Source: Alphaproteobacteria bacterium (GTDB lineage: Bacteria > Pseudomonadota > Alphaproteobacteria > Rhizobiales > Beijerinckiaceae). Taken from it: a stretch of DNA of 28,555 bases. The position numbers and the translations under genes were made by a program. Where the stretch lies: assembly GCA_009921785.1 (NCBI GenBank), contig RFXE01000001.1, positions 1-28,555 on the forward strand, in the 5' to 3' direction. Positions 7,856-16,259 of the stretch are shown here, one piece after another. The stretch's first letter is position 1. Every line of letters begins with the position of its first letter. Under the pieces are notes generated by a model. The model did no database searches. It was not told the origin of the DNA and saw only the letters and a program-made list of their open reading frames with translations.

Positions 7856-8980
7856 GTGCGGATGATGATCTTAAAAACGCTGACCCTCGCCTGCATGATC
7901 GGGATGATCTCTCCCAATCCGCTTCATGCGGAAACATCGCGCATCAAAGACCTCGCCTCCGTTGAAGGCGTGAGACAAAACCAGCTTGTTGGTTATGGCC
8001 TTGTTGTCGGGTTGAACGGGAGCGGCGATACGCTCAACAACGCGCCCTTCACGAAACAAAGTTTAACCGCAATGCTTGAACGCCTCGGCGTCAACACGCG
8101 CGGTGCGAATTTGCGCACAGCAAATGTCGCCGCCGTGATGGTGACCGCTGATCTTCCCGCATTCGGACGCAAAGGCTCACGCATTGATGTGACCGTATCG
8201 GCGCTTGGTGATGCTAAGAGTCTGCAAGGCGGAACATTGCTCGTTACACCGCTCATGGGCGCCACGGGCGAAATCTATGCCGTGGCGCAAGGCTCTGTCG
8301 CCATTGCTGGCTTTCAAGCCGAAGGCGCAGCTGCAAGTCTCACACGCGGCGTGCCGACAGTCGGACGCATTTCGAATGGCGCGCTGATTGAGCAAGAAAT
8401 CGATTATCAGTTCAAAGATACGCGTGTGGTGAGATTGGCCTTACGCAATCCTGATCTCACAACAGGTCGACGCATTGCCTTGGCTATCAATGAATTTATG
8501 GCAGCCCCCGCAGCCGAGCCAACCGATCCCTCAACCGTCAATCTCGCAATCCCGAAGAACTTCAAAGGCAATATGGTGCAATTGCTCACCGAGATCGAGC
8601 AATTGCGTGTTGATCCTGATCAAGTCGCGCGCGTTGTGATCGATGAGCGCACGGGCGTGATTGTTATGGGTAAAGATGTGCGCGTTTCGACGGTTGCGAT
8701 TGCACAAGGCAATCTCACCATCTCCATCACCGAACAACCGCTGGTTAGCCAGCCGGGACCGTTTACGGGTGATCAAGCGCAGACCGTTGTTGTACCACGC
8801 ACGACCATTCAAGTTGATCAAGGGCAGAACAATAAACTCGCCGTGCTCAAAGATAGTGTGACGCTGAAAGAATTGGTCGACGGATTAAATGCGCTGGGTA
8901 TCGGGCCGCGCGATATCATCTCGATCCTTCAAGCGATCAAAGCAGCCGGTGCCTTGCAAGCTGAAATCGAGGTGATGTGA
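7856..8980 (+). CDS. flgI: Flagellar P-ring protein FlgI
   Basis: FlgI forms the P ring around the flagellar rod in the peptidoglycan layer. The 374-residue precursor has a Sec signal peptide (about residues 1-25, ending PNPLHAE with cleavage after HA). The mature start SRIKDLASVEGVRQNQLVGY is the family signature, followed by GLNGSGDT. The C-terminus LVDGLNALGIGPRDIISILQ is also typical. Start candidates are GTG 7856 and ATG 7862 or 7865; all leave the signal peptide functional. The gene overlaps the next one by 4 bp, which indicates translational coupling. Confidence 0.97.
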   Translation: MRMMILKTLTLACMIGMISPNPLHAETSRIKDLASVEGVRQNQLVGYGLVVGLNGSGDTLNNAPFTKQSLTAMLERLGVNTRGANLRTANVAAVMVTADLPAFGRKGSRIDVTVSALGDAKSLQGGTLLVTPLMGATGEIYAVAQGSVAIAGFQAEGAAASLTRGVPTVGRISNGALIEQEIDYQFKDTRVVRLALRNPDLTTGRRIALAINEFMAAPAAEPTDPSTVNLAIPKNFKGNMVQLLTEIEQLRVDPDQVARVVIDERTGVIVMGKDVRVSTVAIAQGNLTISITEQPLVSQPGPFTGDQAQTVVVPRTTIQVDQGQNNKLAVLKDSVTLKELVDGLNALGIGPRDIISILQAIKAAGALQAEIEVM

Positions 8981-9279
8981 TGACGATTGCGCTTCTCGGA
9001 TCAGCACCGCTTCAAACAGAATTACAGAAATCAAATTCTAAACTCGCATCCCTTGCAGAAGACTTTGAAACAACATTTCTCGCATCAATGTTCGGGCAAA
9101 TGACATCGTTGCTCGATGGTGATGGCCCGCTCGGTGGACAAGGCGCAGGCGGTGATGCCTGGCGCGCCATGCTCACTGATGAATTGGCCAAAAGCGTATC
9201 CCGTTCCGGTGGCGTCGGCATCGCCCGTAGTGTTCATGCCGAACTCATAGCCCTCCAAGCTTCCGGAAACACACAATGA
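8977..9279 (+). CDS. cheL: Rod-binding protein, FlgJ N-terminal domain only (CheL-type)
   Basis: This 100-residue protein corresponds to the rod-capping N-terminal domain of FlgJ, which helps the flagellar rod cross the periplasm. The core LAEDFETTFLASMFGQM (about residues 27-43) matches the KAAEQFEALFLQQMLKSMR-like segment of the family, followed by a Gly-rich loop and the helix ELAKSVSRSGGVGIARSV. The muramidase domain of enterobacterial FlgJ is absent, as usual in alphaproteobacteria, where the short form is called CheL or FlgJ. It overlaps both flgI and the next gene by 4 bp. Confidence 0.88.
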   Translation: MMTIALLGSAPLQTELQKSNSKLASLAEDFETTFLASMFGQMTSLLDGDGPLGGQGAGGDAWRAMLTDELAKSVSRSGGVGIARSVHAELIALQASGNTQ

Positions 9280-9767
9280 CACATCCGACTAAAAACTCTG
9301 TTCCGCTCACGCGGCCCGTAATCAATTCAGAAAGTGATGCTGAGGCCCTATGCAAGCTGGTTGAAGAACGGCTTGATGCGGTAGAAACGCTAATACGCGA
9401 AGAGACAGATCGCCTCGCTGAGGCACGGCTACGCGACGCTTTTGCACTTTTTGAAAAGAAAAGCCAGCTCACGGAAACCTATCATCGCGATGTATTGAAG
9501 CTTAAAGATAACGCCGTTGCACTTGCGCGATTTAAACCACAGGGACTCGATCGCCTAAAGGCGCGCCAATCCCGTTTTGAAGCAGCACTCGATGCCAATA
9601 TCAAAGTTTTGCAGACATTGAACAAGGCGTCGGAACATCTTATTCGCGGTCTTGCCCATGATGTCGAAGCGCCGCGCGCACTTGATGTCTATAATCGGAA
9701 TGGGAAAATGCCGGGACAAAATGCGTTAACGCGGGTTCAACCCCTGATCATTTCGCGCAAAAGCTAA
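9276..9767 (+). CDS. flbY: FlbY/FlgN-like flagellar protein
   Basis: The 163-residue product is almost wholly alpha-helical and charged, with a long heptad-like stretch from about residue 25 to 125 (for example KLVEERLDAVETLIREETDR). This is the shape of FlgN-type export chaperones for hook-associated proteins. I call it FlbY mainly because the order flgI-cheL-flbY next to a divergent fliX is that of Caulobacter; the sequence alone supports only a helical FlgN-like protein. The ATG overlaps the cheL stop (ATGA). Confidence 0.7.
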   Translation: MTHPTKNSVPLTRPVINSESDAEALCKLVEERLDAVETLIREETDRLAEARLRDAFALFEKKSQLTETYHRDVLKLKDNAVALARFKPQGLDRLKARQSRFEAALDANIKVLQTLNKASEHLIRGLAHDVEAPRALDVYNRNGKMPGQNALTRVQPLIISRKS

Positions 9768-9902
9768 GGCAAGAAATTTTCAATTCAAATTCTAACTGTA
9801 ATTGAGGGATATTTCATACGATTTTTTTGGAGATTAGAGCCTATAACGAAGGTCCCTTGGTCACTCTCTTAAGGATTGACTCGATCTTGAGGACTTGAGC
9901 CC

Positions 9903-10277
9903 ATGACTTCCACCGCGATTCCTTCTTCCCTGAATAGGGTTTCCGTCGCGGACACCGAAACCGGCGTACCGCGCTTTCAGAATACAAAGACCGAAACACA
10001 AACTGAAGGGGACGAAAAAAACGCCCCCACCAAACCCGCCCCATCGGCCGAGGCTAAACCCGCTCCCAATGCTACGGTGAGACGCACAACAATCGACTGG
10101 GAAACCGGCTCAGTTGTCTTCCGTGTCATTGATGAACATAGCGGTCAGACAGTCAGCCAAAGCCCAGAAGAAGCGTTATTGCGCTTGCGCGCCTATGCAC
10201 GGCAAAATGAAACAACTGCGGATACCAATGCTGAACAGCCACAGCATTCGCCACCGCGGACGGAAAAGACCGTGTGA
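9903..10277 (+). CDS. FlaG-like flagellar protein
   Basis: The 124-residue product has a disordered, Thr/Pro/Lys/Glu-rich first half and a compact C-terminal segment (about residues 66-100). That segment reads VVFRVIDEHSGQTVSQSPEE then ALLRLRAYA, matching the FlaG family pattern of a beta hairpin 'F-V-I-D-x-x-S-G-x-x-V-x-Q-x-P-x-E' followed by a helix. FlaG proteins influence filament length in several bacteria. It lies between the basal-body operon and the flagellin gene. A GAGGA ribosome site lies about 10 nt before the ATG. Confidence 0.7.
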   Translation: MTSTAIPSSLNRVSVADTETGVPRFQNTKTETQTEGDEKNAPTKPAPSAEAKPAPNATVRRTTIDWETGSVVFRVIDEHSGQTVSQSPEEALLRLRAYARQNETTADTNAEQPQHSPPRTEKTV

Positions 10278-10476
10278 AAACGAGGGTACGATTAAGAATT
10301 TGTTAACGCTCGCGATGCGAGCTGCGCGATCATGATAAATCTGTTGCGTGCATTTTTTTGGTTGCACCAATAATTAAAATCAACCTCAAATTTTAATTTA
10401 CACTGAAATTTACCATATTCCTCGGGACTTTGCCGACTCTATGGAGTGGCACGCCTCCACCCATGATCCTTCTGCG

Positions 10477-10541
10477 CGCTGCAGGACGCAGCGTAACCTC
10501 GGAGCGAAACAAAGCTCCACTCATCAGAAGGATGAACACGA
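10477..10541 (+). promoter_or_regulatory. Structured 5' leader of the flagellin mRNA
   Basis: Two perfect stems precede the flagellin: CGCTGC/GCAGCG (10477-10482 with 10488-10493, 5-nt loop) and GGAGC/GCTCC (10501-10505 with 10514-10518, 8-nt loop). The ribosome site AAGGATG follows at about 10527, ten bases before the ATG. In alphaproteobacteria FlbT binds flagellin 5' leaders; that this leader is such a target is inference. Confidence 0.4.
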
Positions 10542-12095
10542 ATGTCTATGTCTATTGCAATGGCCGCCGGCATGAATGCCCTTGTTGGCATCAACTCCCA
10601 ACTCCAAGACCTCCAAGCGCAAGCGCTTTCAGGTAAAAAGATTAGCAATGCATCAGATGGACTAGCAGCCTATCTCAGCTCGCAGACCTACACAGATCGC
10701 GCGAGCCGTCTGAGCAGCATCAACTCGACACTCTCGCAAAACTTGGGTACCATCAAAGCCGCCAGCACCGGTCTTTCGTCGATCAGCAAGACGATCAGTG
10801 ACACGCTTGATCAGCTGAAATCGGCGTCTCAGACTCAGGCTCAGGTTGTTGGAACGGGCGGTGGTTTCTCGCAAACCGGCGACACCACAACAACCGCGGC
10901 GATGTCGTTTACCTCCGTCAATGCTGCAGGTGTCGCAACAAATATTGCCATTAACGGCAACTCGACTTTCTTCAACGCTAACGGTAACGCCATTGCTATT
11001 GGTGGCCAGAAACTGACACAAGGCAATGTTTATTCGTTTTCGGTCAGCGGTAAAACCAACTATGTACGCATTGCTGCAGCAGGTGATGCAGTCGTAGGTG
11101 CGGGCGACGGATCAAGCGCGGCCAATGCTGTCAATGTCACAACGATATCAGCCTTGATGAACTCCATTCAGGGCATGAACACGGCGGGCGCGCAGTCCAA
11201 TAGCGCGGGCTATATTAACGTTTCTGCTCCCGCGGCCGGTGCCAATAACTCGCTTATCTATAGCATGACGGTAAACAACGTCATGAATAATGACGGTACC
11301 ACCAATACGAATCTCGGCATGTCTGTCGTATCATACGCAATGGGTGCATTGACCAATAACGTCACAAATATGATGACTGCGGGCCGCACGGCAACCCAAG
11401 CAAACTCAACCTATTCGACCGATGCGCAGAGCAACGGTGGCACTTCTGGTACGGCTGGTCAGTCGGTTTCTTATACCGGTCAGAAAAACGTCTATACGGC
11501 CGGTACAGGTGCTGTTGCGGCTGATACCAAACGTGCTGCAGCTGCGGCTTCTTACAAACTGGCTCTTACCGCCCTTGACCAGTACTTAAAGGATGCTTCA
11601 GTTTCAGGGATCAACTTGCTCAATGGCGATTCATTGGTGGCGACCTTCAATGAAAAGGGCATCGGCAGCACGATCCAGTTAACAAAGTCAGATGGTACCG
11701 CCGCAAGCTACGGCTCAACCGGCCTTGGATTGGTCAACGCGACCGGCGCGCAGGATTATGCGAATAATTTCGCGACCAATGTTGACTCTGTTGATGCCAG
11801 CGGTAACCCGCTGACCGGTCTACAGGCCGCGATCAACAAATTGACAGCCGCGCAGACAACAATCCAGCTCGGCGTTGCGCAAGTTGGTCAGTTCCAAAGC
11901 ACCATCCAAAATCGAAGCGACTTTAACGTGGCGATCATTAGCCTCCTGAATGACTCGGCCAACAACCTGACCGCAGCTGACATGACACAGGTCAGCACGA
12001 TGACAGCGGCCCTTCAGGTTCAACAGAGCTTCGCACAGGCCATTCTCTCGGCCACGAAGCAGTCTGACCAGTCCATCCTCCAATTGCTCCGGTAA
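10542..12095 (+). CDS. Flagellin (DUF1522-type)
   Basis: This is the filament subunit, exported through the flagellar type III system. Residues 1-100 form the helical D0/D1 N-terminus (NSQLQDLQAQALSGKKISNA, then DGLAAYLSSQ and a long coiled region ending near ISDTLDQLKSASQ). Residues 455-517 form the C-terminal helix (NRSDFNVAIISLL ... MTAALQVQQSFAQAILSATK). The middle 350 residues are rich in Asn, Thr, Gly, Ser and Ala and carry a segment like the DUF1522 domain of rhizobial flagellins (GINLLNGDSLVATFNEKG, about residues 356-373). The N-terminus (MSMSIAMAAGMNALVGINSQ) lacks the usual INTN start, which marks it as a divergent flagellin type. A strong terminator follows. Confidence 0.9.
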   Translation: MSMSIAMAAGMNALVGINSQLQDLQAQALSGKKISNASDGLAAYLSSQTYTDRASRLSSINSTLSQNLGTIKAASTGLSSISKTISDTLDQLKSASQTQAQVVGTGGGFSQTGDTTTTAAMSFTSVNAAGVATNIAINGNSTFFNANGNAIAIGGQKLTQGNVYSFSVSGKTNYVRIAAAGDAVVGAGDGSSAANAVNVTTISALMNSIQGMNTAGAQSNSAGYINVSAPAAGANNSLIYSMTVNNVMNNDGTTNTNLGMSVVSYAMGALTNNVTNMMTAGRTATQANSTYSTDAQSNGGTSGTAGQSVSYTGQKNVYTAGTGAVAADTKRAAAAASYKLALTALDQYLKDASVSGINLLNGDSLVATFNEKGIGSTIQLTKSDGTAASYGSTGLGLVNATGAQDYANNFATNVDSVDASGNPLTGLQAAINKLTAAQTTIQLGVAQVGQFQSTIQNRSDFNVAIISLLNDSANNLTAADMTQVSTMTAALQVQQSFAQAILSATKQSDQSILQLLR

Positions 12096-12124
12096 GCGGA
12101 ACGCGTATCCTGAAAGAACGAGAA

Positions 12125-12149
12125 AGCGGGGCTCCGGCCCCGCTTTTTT
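12125..12149 (+). terminator. Rho-independent terminator after flagellin
   Basis: A perfect 8-bp stem AGCGGGGC/GCCCCGCT closes a TCCG tetraloop and is followed by six T residues. It starts 30 bp after the flagellin stop. Confidence 0.93.
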
Positions 12150-12177
12150 AGATTGTTCTCTATTTGAACTGCTTATC

Positions 12178-12999
12178 TCAATTCATCGCCACCGCATTCG
12201 CCTTCGGCGCGTGAGGAACAAAAGCAGGGCCTGCGAATTGACGCCAAGCGGTTTCATCGCCCGCAAACACATTGCGATCAACATTACCTTTAATGCCCGG
12301 TACGCGACCTTGATCCGTATATTGCCACATGGCCCAGCGGCGATCACCGTAACGTTCATGCGGTTGCGCATTCACAGTGCGCACCCACAACGGATAATCA
12401 TGTAAATCACCATCGATGATATCGCGATAAAAATCGATCGTCGTATAAATCATTGGCTTTTTGCCATAGTGCTTTTCAACCGCAGTCAAAAAAGTGCGGA
12501 TCGATTTGAGCGCCTGATCGCGCGGCACTTTCTTCGGGCATTTTTCACTCGCGGCCCCATACCACTCGACATCGAGCACAGGCGGCAACGCATCTTTTTC
12601 AACGGGCACGTGATTAAAGAACCATTTGATTTGATCCTGCACCGGCCGACACCAATAATAGAAATGATAGGCGCCGCGCGGCACACCGGCATCCTTCGCC
12701 ATCATCCAATGAAGGGCGAAATTTTCATCGGCATGATCACCGCCCTCAGTCGCTTTGATATAAGCGAAGCGCGTGCCGCCTTTGCGTGCCTCATGCCAAT
12801 CAATCTGGCCCTGATAGCGCGACACATCAACGCCGTGAACTGGATAGACCTGCGCAACAGGGATCATGGCGGAAGAGGATCCGGATGAGGCCAGCGGCTT
12901 TTTGTCGAAGTTAAACCCCGAACATCCGGCGAGACCCGCCGTCATCGCGATTAGAAAGCCGGCGCGACGCGCCATGACAAAAAAACCAAAGCCCAACAT
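12178..12999 (-). CDS. GH25 family lysozyme, probable lipoprotein
   Basis: GH25 enzymes cut the beta-1,4 link between N-acetylmuramic acid and N-acetylglucosamine in peptidoglycan. The catalytic domain starts at GVDVSRYQGQIDW and continues with YIKATEG, PPVLDVEWYG (the acidic pair) and MWQYTDQGRVPGI, all family motifs. The N-terminus has a basic-hydrophobic segment ending in LAGCSG, a good lipobox, so the protein is probably anchored in a membrane facing the periplasm. I prefer the start at 12999, which has a GGATGGGG sequence 5 nt upstream; 12975 (MARRAGF) and 13044 are alternatives. It converges with flagellin. Roles in cell-wall turnover or opening the wall for the flagellum are possible; neither is shown. 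Confidence 0.87.
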   Translation of the reverse strand: MLGFGFFVMARRAGFLIAMTAGLAGCSGFNFDKKPLASSGSSSAMIPVAQVYPVHGVDVSRYQGQIDWHEARKGGTRFAYIKATEGGDHADENFALHWMMAKDAGVPRGAYHFYYWCRPVQDQIKWFFNHVPVEKDALPPVLDVEWYGAASEKCPKKVPRDQALKSIRTFLTAVEKHYGKKPMIYTTIDFYRDIIDGDLHDYPLWVRTVNAQPHERYGDRRWAMWQYTDQGRVPGIKGNVDRNVFAGDETAWRQFAGPAFVPHAPKANAVAMN

Positions 13000-13134
13000 T
13001 CTACCCCATCCCACATTCACATTTGAACGCGTGATGTGGCACAAAAAATTTTAATAAATCGGTAACAAATCAATTTTTTTAATTAGACGCATTTTTGTTT
13101 CGATTAACCGGTACCCACTTAATCGCAAAATGCG

Positions 13135-14547
13135 TTAGCTCAAACCAAACCACAGCGTCGCAATCCCCAAAAAGGAGAAAAATCCGACAACATCGGTGAC
13201 TGTTGTGACGAATACGCCCGACGAAACCGCTGGATCGGCACGGAACCGCTCAAGTGTTAAGGGGATCAGGATACCACCCAAAGCACCGGCCACGAGATTA
13301 ACCGTCATGGCGAGCGAAATCACAAAGCCGATATTCCAATCTTGGAACCAGACTGACGCGATAGCCGCGGTGATAATCCCAAAAGCGAGTCCGTTCAAAA
13401 GACCGACGAAGGTTTCGCGGAAGGTCACGCGAATGGCATTGGCCGCACTCAGCTCACGCGTCGCAAGTGCACGCACGGCTACGGTCATGGTTTGTGTCGC
13501 GGCAACACCGCCCTGCCCCGCCACAATGGGTGCTAACACCGCAAGTGCCACCATCTTGGCAAGCGAGGCTTCAAACAAACCCAAAACGGATGAGGCTAAA
13601 AACGCCGTGAGGAGGTTCACGAAGAGCCAACCAAAACGGCTCTTCGTTGTTTCAAGAATAGAGTCAGAGAGTTCTTCTTCGCCGCGCACACCACCGAGCG
13701 CTTTGATTTCTTCGTCAGCTTCTTCCTGGATCACGTCAACGATGTCGTCGATGGTGACAACGCCCAACAAGCGATTGTCTTCATCAACAACCGGAACTGA
13801 AACAAGATTATAACGCTGGAAAAGACGCGCAACATCCTCACCATCATCTGTCGCTTCAACGCGCCGACGGTCGGCATTCATCAAGTCCTCGATCCGCGCC
13901 GTGCGCCGCGCGCGCACAAGACGGTCGAGAAATACATTGCCTAAAAGATGATAGGACGGATCAACAACAAAGACTTCGAAAAAACTATCCGGCAGATCAG
14001 GCGTTTCCGCGAGATGATCGATCACCTGCCCCGCTGTCCAGAAGGGTGGCACCGCAATCAAATCCGTCTGCATCAGACGACCGGCAGAGCCTTCGGGATA
14101 ATCAAGGCTCTTTTGTAGCGCGACACGATCAAGTGCTGGCAGCGCGTCAAGAATTTCGGCCTGATCTTCTTTATCGAGATCTTCGAGAATATAGACCGCG
14201 TCATCGCTCTCGAGTTCGCGTACCCCTTCGACAAGTGTCTCGGTGTCGAGCTCTTCGAGAATTTCTTCACGCACTGCGTCATCAACTTCCGTGAGCGCGG
14301 CAAAGTCGAAGGCCGGACCAAGAAGCTCAATGAAGGTCGGACGCTGATCATGATCAATGGCTTCAAGCAATGTCGCCTGATCGGCTTCATGAAGATCGGT
14401 AACGAGCGCGCCCAGCGCATCGGCATCGCCGCTTTCAAGCGCCGTTTCGACAAGAGCAAGGAAGCGCGGATCGAGCGCGCCTTCCTCGTCACGGAACGCG
14501 GGCGGTGGGGCTGAGGGGCCCGACGATAAATGGGTATGATCGGTCAT
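13135..14547 (-). CDS. mgtE: Magnesium transporter MgtE
   Basis: MgtE is a dimeric inner-membrane channel for Mg2+, gated by its cytosolic domains. The 470-residue protein has the acidic helical N domain (about residues 25-150; for example LESDDAVYILEDLDKEDQAE), a CBS pair (about 155-280, including LVSVPVVDEDNRLLGVVTID), and a C-terminal membrane domain with about five helices (about 310-470). The pore segment GQGGVAATQTMTVAVRALAT matches the family. No Mg2+ riboswitch was recognised upstream. This is the last gene of the ordinary chromosomal part before the insertion-sequence region. Confidence 0.96.
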   Translation of the reverse strand: MTDHTHLSSGPSAPPPAFRDEEGALDPRFLALVETALESGDADALGALVTDLHEADQATLLEAIDHDQRPTFIELLGPAFDFAALTEVDDAVREEILEELDTETLVEGVRELESDDAVYILEDLDKEDQAEILDALPALDRVALQKSLDYPEGSAGRLMQTDLIAVPPFWTAGQVIDHLAETPDLPDSFFEVFVVDPSYHLLGNVFLDRLVRARRTARIEDLMNADRRRVEATDDGEDVARLFQRYNLVSVPVVDEDNRLLGVVTIDDIVDVIQEEADEEIKALGGVRGEEELSDSILETTKSRFGWLFVNLLTAFLASSVLGLFEASLAKMVALAVLAPIVAGQGGVAATQTMTVAVRALATRELSAANAIRVTFRETFVGLLNGLAFGIITAAIASVWFQDWNIGFVISLAMTVNLVAGALGGILIPLTLERFRADPAVSSGVFVTTVTDVVGFFSFLGIATLWFGLS

Positions 14548-14717
14548 GCGCCCCTCCCGCTCCGCTTGCGGATCAAGGCGTCTTTAGGCGCATGATCGAA
14601 GCTTGGCAACCTTGGATCGTCGAATGAACAATGGGCTGCACCCGATCAATCGGACAAAAAGTAATTTTGATTTTGAACCTGCGCTGTCATCTTTCACGAA
14701 TTAGAAGGGATTATAAC

Positions 14718-14834
14718 ATGCGCAAACAGCAGCAGCTTGATTCATCCGTTCACGCCGATCAGAGCGCGTTTTTTTCGGTCAATTGGATAGGCGAAGTCAA
14801 AGCGCACTCGTTTGCGGCGCCAAGAAAAAAATAA
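14718..14834 (+). CDS. Possible 38-residue small protein
   Basis: A short frame starts at ATG 14718 behind a good ribosome site (AGAAGGGA, spacing 8) and encodes a basic peptide starting MRKQQQLDSSVHADQ and ending AAPRKK. It has no membrane segment and no family I recognise. The good ribosome site is the main reason to list it; the 38-codon length could arise by chance. Confidence 0.3.
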   Translation: MRKQQQLDSSVHADQSAFFSVNWIGEVKAHSFAAPRKK

Positions 14835-14958
14835 AAAACCCCGCACGCCCTTAAGGCGCGTCCACGCGTTCGAATTATCGAGAGAACACGAAAGTCATGG
14901 TGCGCCTCAAATCAAAAAAATGAGAACACATATCGTATTGAATTTTCAATATAATTTT

Positions 14959-15690
14959 GGGTCTTGCCTAGCTGAGTGAGGGAAAAACCGTCTAAGGCTA
15001 TGGAAAGACATGAAAAATCGCTACTTTGTCCGTTCACGCATTTTTGAAGCCAAATTTCGCGAGATTGTCCGCTACTTTTCGGTTGATCTCACCGCGCTGC
15101 AAGCTGCAGCGTTGAGCGGCGTAAATCGCAATACGATCAATAGAATCTATCGCGATTTACGTGCGCGCATTGGCTAGGTTTGCGTTGTCCAGCGACCAAT
15201 GTTTTGCGTTGTCGAGGTCGATGAAAGCCTGTTCGGCGCAAAGCGGGTCAAGGGCAAACGAGGGCGTGGTGCCTATGGAAAAACGACTGTCTTCGGCGTC
15301 TTTGAAAGGGAGAGACAAGTCTATACCGAGATTGTCCCGAATAGCTCAAAAGCCACGTTACAAGGCATTATTCGAGGTCGGGTTGATGTATCAACCGTGA
15401 TTAATTCCGATGGTTGGCGAGGCTATAACGGGCTCGTCGACTTAGGCTATGGACACTTTCGAATAGATCATTCGAAGGACGAGTTCTCAAAAGGCGGTGT
15501 CCATATCAATGGGATCGAGGGCTTCTGGGGATTTGCAAAAGTCAGGCTCGCCAAATTTAAAGGCATCACCGATGCAACGTTCCATCTTCACCTGAAAGAA
15601 ACAGATTGGCGCTTCAATCATCGCCATTCCGACAAATGCAAAACCTAGCTAAAATACCTCCGAAAATCACCGCTTAACTAGGCAAGACCC
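14959..15690. mobile_element. IS1595-family (IS1016-type) insertion sequence, complete
   Basis: The 732-bp element has terminal inverted repeats beginning GGGTCTTGCCTAG at both ends, 17 of the first 20 bases matching (14959-14978 against the complement of 15671-15690). It is flanked by a 7-bp direct repeat TAATTTT (14952-14958 and 15691-15697). IS1595-family elements usually make 8-bp duplications, so the repeat is one base short or partly coincidental in AT-rich DNA. Length and transposase fit the IS1016 group. The intact ends suggest a fairly recent insertion. Confidence 0.85.
15010..15648 (+). pseudogene. IS1595/IS1016-type transposase with internal amber codon
   Basis: One reading frame runs from ATG 15010 to the stop at 15646-15648, interrupted only by TAG at 15175-15177. 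The first part (55 codons) has a helix-turn-helix-like region, LQAAALSGVNRNTINRIYRD. The second part carries the catalytic domain: VDESLFGAKR, then KGKRGRGAYGKTTVFGVFER, INSDGWRGYNGL, NGIEGFWGFAK and FHLHLKETDWRFN, giving the acidic and Asn/Lys residues of the IS1595 'DDNK' centre. Normal members are about 210-220 residues with no stop here. Since both parts are in the same frame, a single base change would restore the gene; readthrough is an alternative. A separate catalytic fragment could start at ATG 15199. Confidence 0.85.
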
Positions 15691-16259
15691 TAATTTTATT
15701 CTCAGCAGTTCCTCCGGCTCCCATCGCTATAGAAGCTGACATAGCTTACGGTACTCGACACGACTTGGAGTCATCCGCACCGGCCGCAAAAATTCAGCTC
15801 CAACTGCCGTGCGTATCTCAGGCAATCCTCGAGCGAATTTCGAAACTGAGCCATACCCAAACTCTCCCAATCAAACCCCGTTAATTACTCATATTCAGGG
15901 GGACTAAGACACGGGCGCGGGGTCGAAGATTCCAGGTACATTGACTGGAATACTGGAAAAGCAGCCTTTTGTTCCATATAGACCAATTGACATAAACACT
16001 TACTATTGGTAAAATTATATTATGTAAGCTCAAAAATTTTCCGGAATTCAGTTCGGAGGTTAAGACACCCCCCTTTTTGTAAGCAACAGATGCTTGTGAG
16101 CGCCTGTTTATGAACGTGCGACTTATCATGTTGATTACCACGATCATGGACGGCGGATAAAAGTCGGCATCTTAGGCAGCCCTGGGACACGGGCTGGATA
16201 GCGACCCTTATAACTCCCGAAAATTAAGGCGCCGAGCGCTTTTCATAAGAAACTTAACA
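15691..16259. other. Non-coding stretch between IS and alcohol dehydrogenase
   Basis: No convincing gene is present in these 569 bp. Short minus-strand frames near 15710-15880 give fragments such as GLPEIRTAVGAEFLRPVRMT but break quickly and match nothing I know. A perfect 6-bp stem CAGCCC/GGGCTG (16177-16182 with 16191-16196) lies about 65 bp before the alcohol dehydrogenase start and may be part of its control region. Confidence 0.5.

Noticed and set aside
10447..10462. TGGCACG upstream of flagellin as a sigma-54 promoter
   Set aside because: The -24 element is perfect, but the -12 position carries CC instead of GC at the required spacing, so I do not call it.
15710..15880. Minus-strand fragments such as GLPEIRTAVGAEFLRPVRMT next to the insertion sequence
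   Set aside because: Frames break within 45 codons and I recognise no family; not enough to call a relic gene.
15881..16147. 88-codon minus-strand open frame
   Set aside because: Low-complexity composition, no ribosome site, no recognisable domain; probably chance in AT-rich DNA.
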